DNA of 25,358 bases from a virus: positions 1 to 25,358 of IMG/VR virus record IMGVR_UViG_3300020196_000218; one strand, 5' to 3'. A program made the position numbers and the translations under genes. Positions 17,201 through 23,200 of this stretch are shown in pieces. Position 1 is the first letter of the stretch. Every line of letters starts with the position of its first letter. The notes under the pieces were generated by a model. The model saw only the letters and a program-made list of their open reading frames with translations. It did not search any database and was not told the origin of the DNA.

Positions 17201-20200
17201 CCAAATCCAACTCGCGTAATTTGCATTATTTCTTGGTCAATTTTTATTAAATCTCCACCGAAGAAAGAGGTAATTCCGGCAACAGTTATTGAATCGTCCG
17301 TAGTTAAAACGGGAAAGATTATGTGAGTTGTAATTGCTGTAGAAACAACAGGAGATTGAATGACGTTATCTATAGAAATTAATACCCTTTGATTTTGACT
17401 AAATCCAACAAATGAATGAGACGTTCCAACTCCAACCGCAACAATATCAAATGTATCTGGAACTGTTAATAAAGCATTTTCAGCACTAGCGGTTAGTTTG
17501 ATATTTGAGTTATCAATTTTTACAACATAAACATTAGATGGAAGAAGATCTGTGCTTCCAATACCAGGAACGGTGGTTGTTGCTATTCCGATGGGAGTTC
17601 CACTATTAGAATATGCTAATTTTTCTCCGGTAACAAAGAAGTGATTTGGTAGAGAAATTGTATTTTTGGTTGTGTTAACAACTGAAGTTAAATCTCCTCT
17701 AAAAGATCTTTCGAATATTGAATATCCACTATGAGTTAAATCAAATTGTTTCTTTAAATCTTTTGAGGTTCCAAAATAACGTCCAGAGACACCTTCAATA
17801 CTGGATTGATTCATATCAATTGCTACTGATCCTAAAGTGGAATCTGTTGCAAGACCAATCGTAGACATAAATGTACGAACTTCAATTTGACTATTTGCTA
17901 TTGGAGTAAATCCAATTTCAACAAATGATCCTGAAATATCAGCATCAAAAGACCCTAAAGAAGTATCACTCTCAACAACACCATATTCGACAATATTTGG
18001 AGTTGTATCATCATCGACAACAGTTATTTCAGAAACCTGATATCTATTATTTGTTAGATCTTCAACGGAAACAATCAAGTAAGCTCCATTGTATTTTTCT
18101 GTTGAATATGTAATGATTCCAACTTTTGTGGGGGATCCTGATGCTGCTATTGAGGTATATCCAGATTTAATTTCACTAGTATTGCAGACTGTAGATCCTG
18201 TTCCAACAAAAGAACTATTACCAATAGAGACTGCTAATGTATTTGAATAGAATGAAACACCCAGTCCAGCATTGGGGTAAAAATCAATATTTAAATTGGA
18301 TCCTATTATTTCTGCACTATAGGTTCCCAATCCACTTGAAGATGGGACAAGATTATTATTCGTTTTTCCATATTCAAGTAGAAAAACATCGGAACCATTA
18401 TGAATTGCTGTCAATTCATTTGTTTCATAATATGATCCATTGGTAGAAGCAATACTAACTAAGAACTTAGATGCCCTGTAAGAAGAAGAAATGCCAATTA
18501 AATTTGCAGATGTGCTTAATCCTACAGGAAGTTTTGCCGCAGATGTTTGTAACTGAACTACATTTCCTATAGATGTGGTTCCAATGCCACTATAAACTTC
18601 TTCCAAATTAAATGACAGTAAACTGATGTCATAATCATTAACTTCATAATATATGGGATAGAAAAGAATTCTACCTTCAGATCCTAGAATGTCAAAATCA
18701 AATGTCCCAAGATCTTCTACTGTATATACCTTTGCATATTCGTTAATAAATGCATTGGTCCCATCTTGTAGCAAAGTAAATAGTGAAACTTGTCTTTCGT
18801 GGGAGAATCTTTTATCTCTAACAAATGTTAAATATTTTAAGAATCTGGCAGAATTAATATTAAAGGAAGAAATCACACTAAAAACAGTGCTTCTTGGCGT
18901 GTTATTAAAACTGTCACTGAAATTATCGACTATCAAAACTCTGTTTCCTACAGATTCCACATAATCTTGTAATATTTTTGATTTAAAGAACACCTGATCG
19001 GAAATTAATTTTGTTCCTATTTCTAAACTATTTTCAGTAACTAAATCAAAATCATAATAGCAGTTTAAATCTACTGACTCGAAAATGTCACAAATTCCAG
19101 ATACGTCCCCAAGATCTTGGTTTGTAGACATACCTGCCCCAACGCTTGGAGTTGACTCAATAACTAAATCACTAAACTTTTTGAATCCAAGAGTGTGATT
19201 TAATGTACTGACTGGTTCATTCCAAGTTTCAATTGGAACTCTTGATTTGATTGAATATGACATATTTTGATAATAGTCACTGTCTTTTTTTCTTTGAGAT
19301 TCGTCATTTAAAAATCCAGAACTGTTTTTCCATCCATCTATTTTTTCAACTGAAGAACTCATTGAATAAACTATTCTCGTATCCTTAACATCTTCAATTT
19401 TTGCTCTTGATTTTGAGGTTCTTCCTTCAATAATCTGATCAATCTCAAAATTATTGAAAGATGATATCTTCATATAGTTGTTTTTGCCATCCGAAACTTC
19501 CACAACACCAGTTGCAGAATCTGTAAAGACAACTTCTCCGGGTCTAAAATTATTTTTCTTAAATGTTGGGGCAAATATTGGGAAATATTTTTCTGGAGTT
19601 ATAATTCCAGCGGACAAATTAGTGTTGAATTTTCCAGGAACTTCATTTTCTCCCAAATATTCTGTTAGATTGTATTTTACGGATGCTCCCGAACCACCAA
19701 ACTGCGGAGTAACTTGAGTTAGAGTAAAAAGGGAATATCCATAGTTTTCTGAATTGTATCCCTTTCCGGTTGAAAAAACTCCTACACTTGTATTTTCAAT
19801 AATTACTTTATCACCAACTTGGAAAGGAAATACATTTCCAGTGCTATAAGTCGCTGCTAAACCAACGGTAACATCCTTAGTTGCTGGATCATATGTTATT
19901 GATTTTATACCAATACCGTTTGAATTATTAATAGGAATAAATTTTACATTATTTTCATATATGCCATAAGCGTTATTTCTTATCAAAACTTCTTGATTTT
20001 GTAATGAATATAAAAAATCAACCTCAGATAGTACTTGATTTGTTAGAGTATCAATTGTAACTAAGTTTGGTGCTTTTGTATAATATTTCCCAACTGATGA
20101 AATTCCAATCTTTTCGAAAGAAGAGAAGGCAGTTAATTTTACAATAATTGGTAATCTTCCGGTCAATGCTAAAGTGGGATCTGAAGGATAATCAAATCCA

Positions 20201-23200
20201 AAGTTTTCAATCTCTACCTTTTTAACTTTGCCAATAGAATCGTCAAAAATGTTCACTACACATCCTGTTCCAGTTTCGCTGAAAATTGATGAAATTCCGG
20301 GAAGTGATTTATAACCTCTACCATTAGAAATTACATTAATTTCTGACACTTCGCCTAAAGCTGATTTTGAATTTGTTTTATATTCAAATAATCCTTGATT
20401 TATAGTATAGAGACTTTGCTCTGGTCTTCTAGATATATTAAACTTAAATGTAGTAGATCCAATACCAGTTACATTGAATACTCCAAAGTAATCACTTGGT
20501 TGTACTGATAATAAATTACTATTTTGGTTATACTCCGAATCATTTATTATTTCTTTTTTAATATTTAAATTTGTAGTAGAAGGAATCGGATCTAGTGAAT
20601 AATATAATTTAGTTGGAGTAAGATCTGAAACAAATAGAGTTAATTTTGCATCAGCATCTATTCCAATCCTTCCTACTTTTACTACATCAAAGTTTTTAGA
20701 TGAAATAGATTCAAATTTGTTTTTAAACTTAAAATCCGTATACAGATTAAAATCAAATGCAGAGTATGTTGTTAATTGGCTTTGGTACGATAAAGAAGAA
20801 TCTGACAAGTCAAAAATTACAGTTTGATTTTCCGTAATTTTAATTTCTGGATTGACTTCAGATAAAGTTCCACTGGATGTTGATGTAATATCAACTACAT
20901 TAGGACTTAATAAAGATGTTTGATAATGATTATCAGTTAATCTAAAGATATTTTCGTCATCAACTATTGCATAGTAAATTGTATTATTAACCAATCCACC
21001 AGCTGGAGATGTTGAAGTATGAATTAATTTTTTACCAGTATAATAGTTGTGGTTATTGATTGTTATTTGATTTTTACTTGTGTTTATTCCAGATGAGGAA
21101 AAATCTCTTGGATTTACTACTAATCTTCTATGATAATCATTGTACTTAACTACAACAGTAGTTGTGATTCCAGATTTAACATTTATTAAAACCCTATCGT
21201 TATCCTCTAATCCGTGAGTAGATGCTGTTGATACAGTTACGATATTACTGTTTACTTTTCCACTTAAAACTTTATCATAATCTGTTTTAAAACTATGAAT
21301 AGCACCTGTCCCTAAACCAGTAATATAAACAGTTGAAACGTTCGTAGTAGAATTAATTCCGACAAAAAATCCAGTGGATCCTAATCCAACTCTCTCAGTT
21401 GCAATTCCGATGAGATCCGATGATAATTTTGCTGCATATAAAAGTTGGTTTTCGCTTAGTTGATAACTTGATATTCCATCAGTAGATATTGATAGTCTAG
21501 TTCCACCGTTAGAGTTGTAAATTAACTTGTCACCGGTGTTAAGTTTGTGATTTGGTAAATAAATCGATTTTGTTGGAACAAAAATTTGAGTGATTCCAAC
21601 TCCAGGATTGGAGAAAGTAAGTGTAGTTCCAATTCCAACTCCAGATATTGTACCGACCCCAATAGATTCGCTTGGATCAAAATAGATTTGCTTGTTTACG
21701 TTAAACGCGCCAGATGTTGAGAATCCAACATTAATATTGAATTTTCTTGGATTTTCTATTATAACGCTTGAAAATGTATGCGAAGAACCAACGGTTCCAT
21801 CATATCCTCTAATTATCCTTATTCTTGAAGAAGTTTTGTCTACAGATAAAACTTTTATTTTTTCTGTTCCAATACCTAAAATATCATTTTCTCTTATGTT
21901 GGGGAAACTTAAATTTCCATTGATTGAAAAATATGTTACTATTCCGGTAGAAGATATATCTCCAACTGCATTAGTAAGAACAAAAACATCAGTTTTAACG
22001 CCTATGGAGTAATTATCTTGTAAATAAAATCCATTGGTGGATATTCCACTAATGTTAATAACAGTATTATTAGTTAAATTGTGTGGAGTCGTCGAAAATC
22101 CTATAAGAGATTTAAGACCATTTGAATAGAATTCAACATTATCAATTGATCTACTTTCAGTTTGAATTGTATTGATTGGTTTTCCTTTTAAAATAGAAAC
22201 ATATGCAAATGCATTTGATCCTCCAGAATTTCTATCATCAAATACTAGTGGATCCCCAACAGAATAATTTGATCCTCCAGTAACTATACCAATCGAATTT
22301 ATGGATCCAGTTGAAGTATGAGATACTTTTAAGTTACTATTACTTAAATATTTTTTGTCTAACAAAAAGTCATAAGAAGTATTTTCTTCCGTTAATCCAT
22401 ATGGTGTTGTGTTTCTGAGTAAAGGAGAAGTTTCAAAATCAAAATCATTTTGAGTTGAATTTGTTTCAAAATTAAAATTGATTGGAATTGAGTTGTACTT
22501 ATTACCAATAAAGTAGGGAAAAATTGGTTTTTTGAAATTTTTAAATGGTCCTTCAGATTCTATTGAATTATTGATAGTTGAAAAATAAGCATATACACCT
22601 TTTGGATAATCTGGAGTTACGCAAAATCTTCCATTATATTCATCTAAATCACTATTTCCCCTATAGACATAATCTTCAATAAAAAAACCTAGAGGGAAAA
22701 TAGTTTGGCTTGGTCTATTTGATGAAATTTCTTGTTCTTTAATTAGTTCATATCCAGAACTCATTTGCTTAATAAAACCCCTACCTTCAGGATTTGAATA
22801 AGCATAAGGTCCGTAAATTGGGTTACCATCATACGCCCATCCAATTATTGGTGAATGAGCATCGGAGTTTAATTCTTGATTATTTTGGATTCTTAAATCG
22901 GGTACATAATTTAATTCACCATTTATATATTTTGACGCTAAAATTTTCTCTCTTAATAATCTAGGACTGTATAAATGGGTATACTGAAGTTCATTCTCAT
23001 CGTTGATGGAATTGGTAATGACTCCATCGTCAGAATATATTTGATTAGATAATAAAAGTTTTTCAAATAAATTTATTTGCCAGGATTTAATTTTAGATAT
23101 CAAAGAACATCCGTACTCTACGGGCACTACTAGAATTTCAGTGCTTTCACTCTCATAACCTACACCACCATTAATAACTTTAACCTCAGTTAAAACACCA

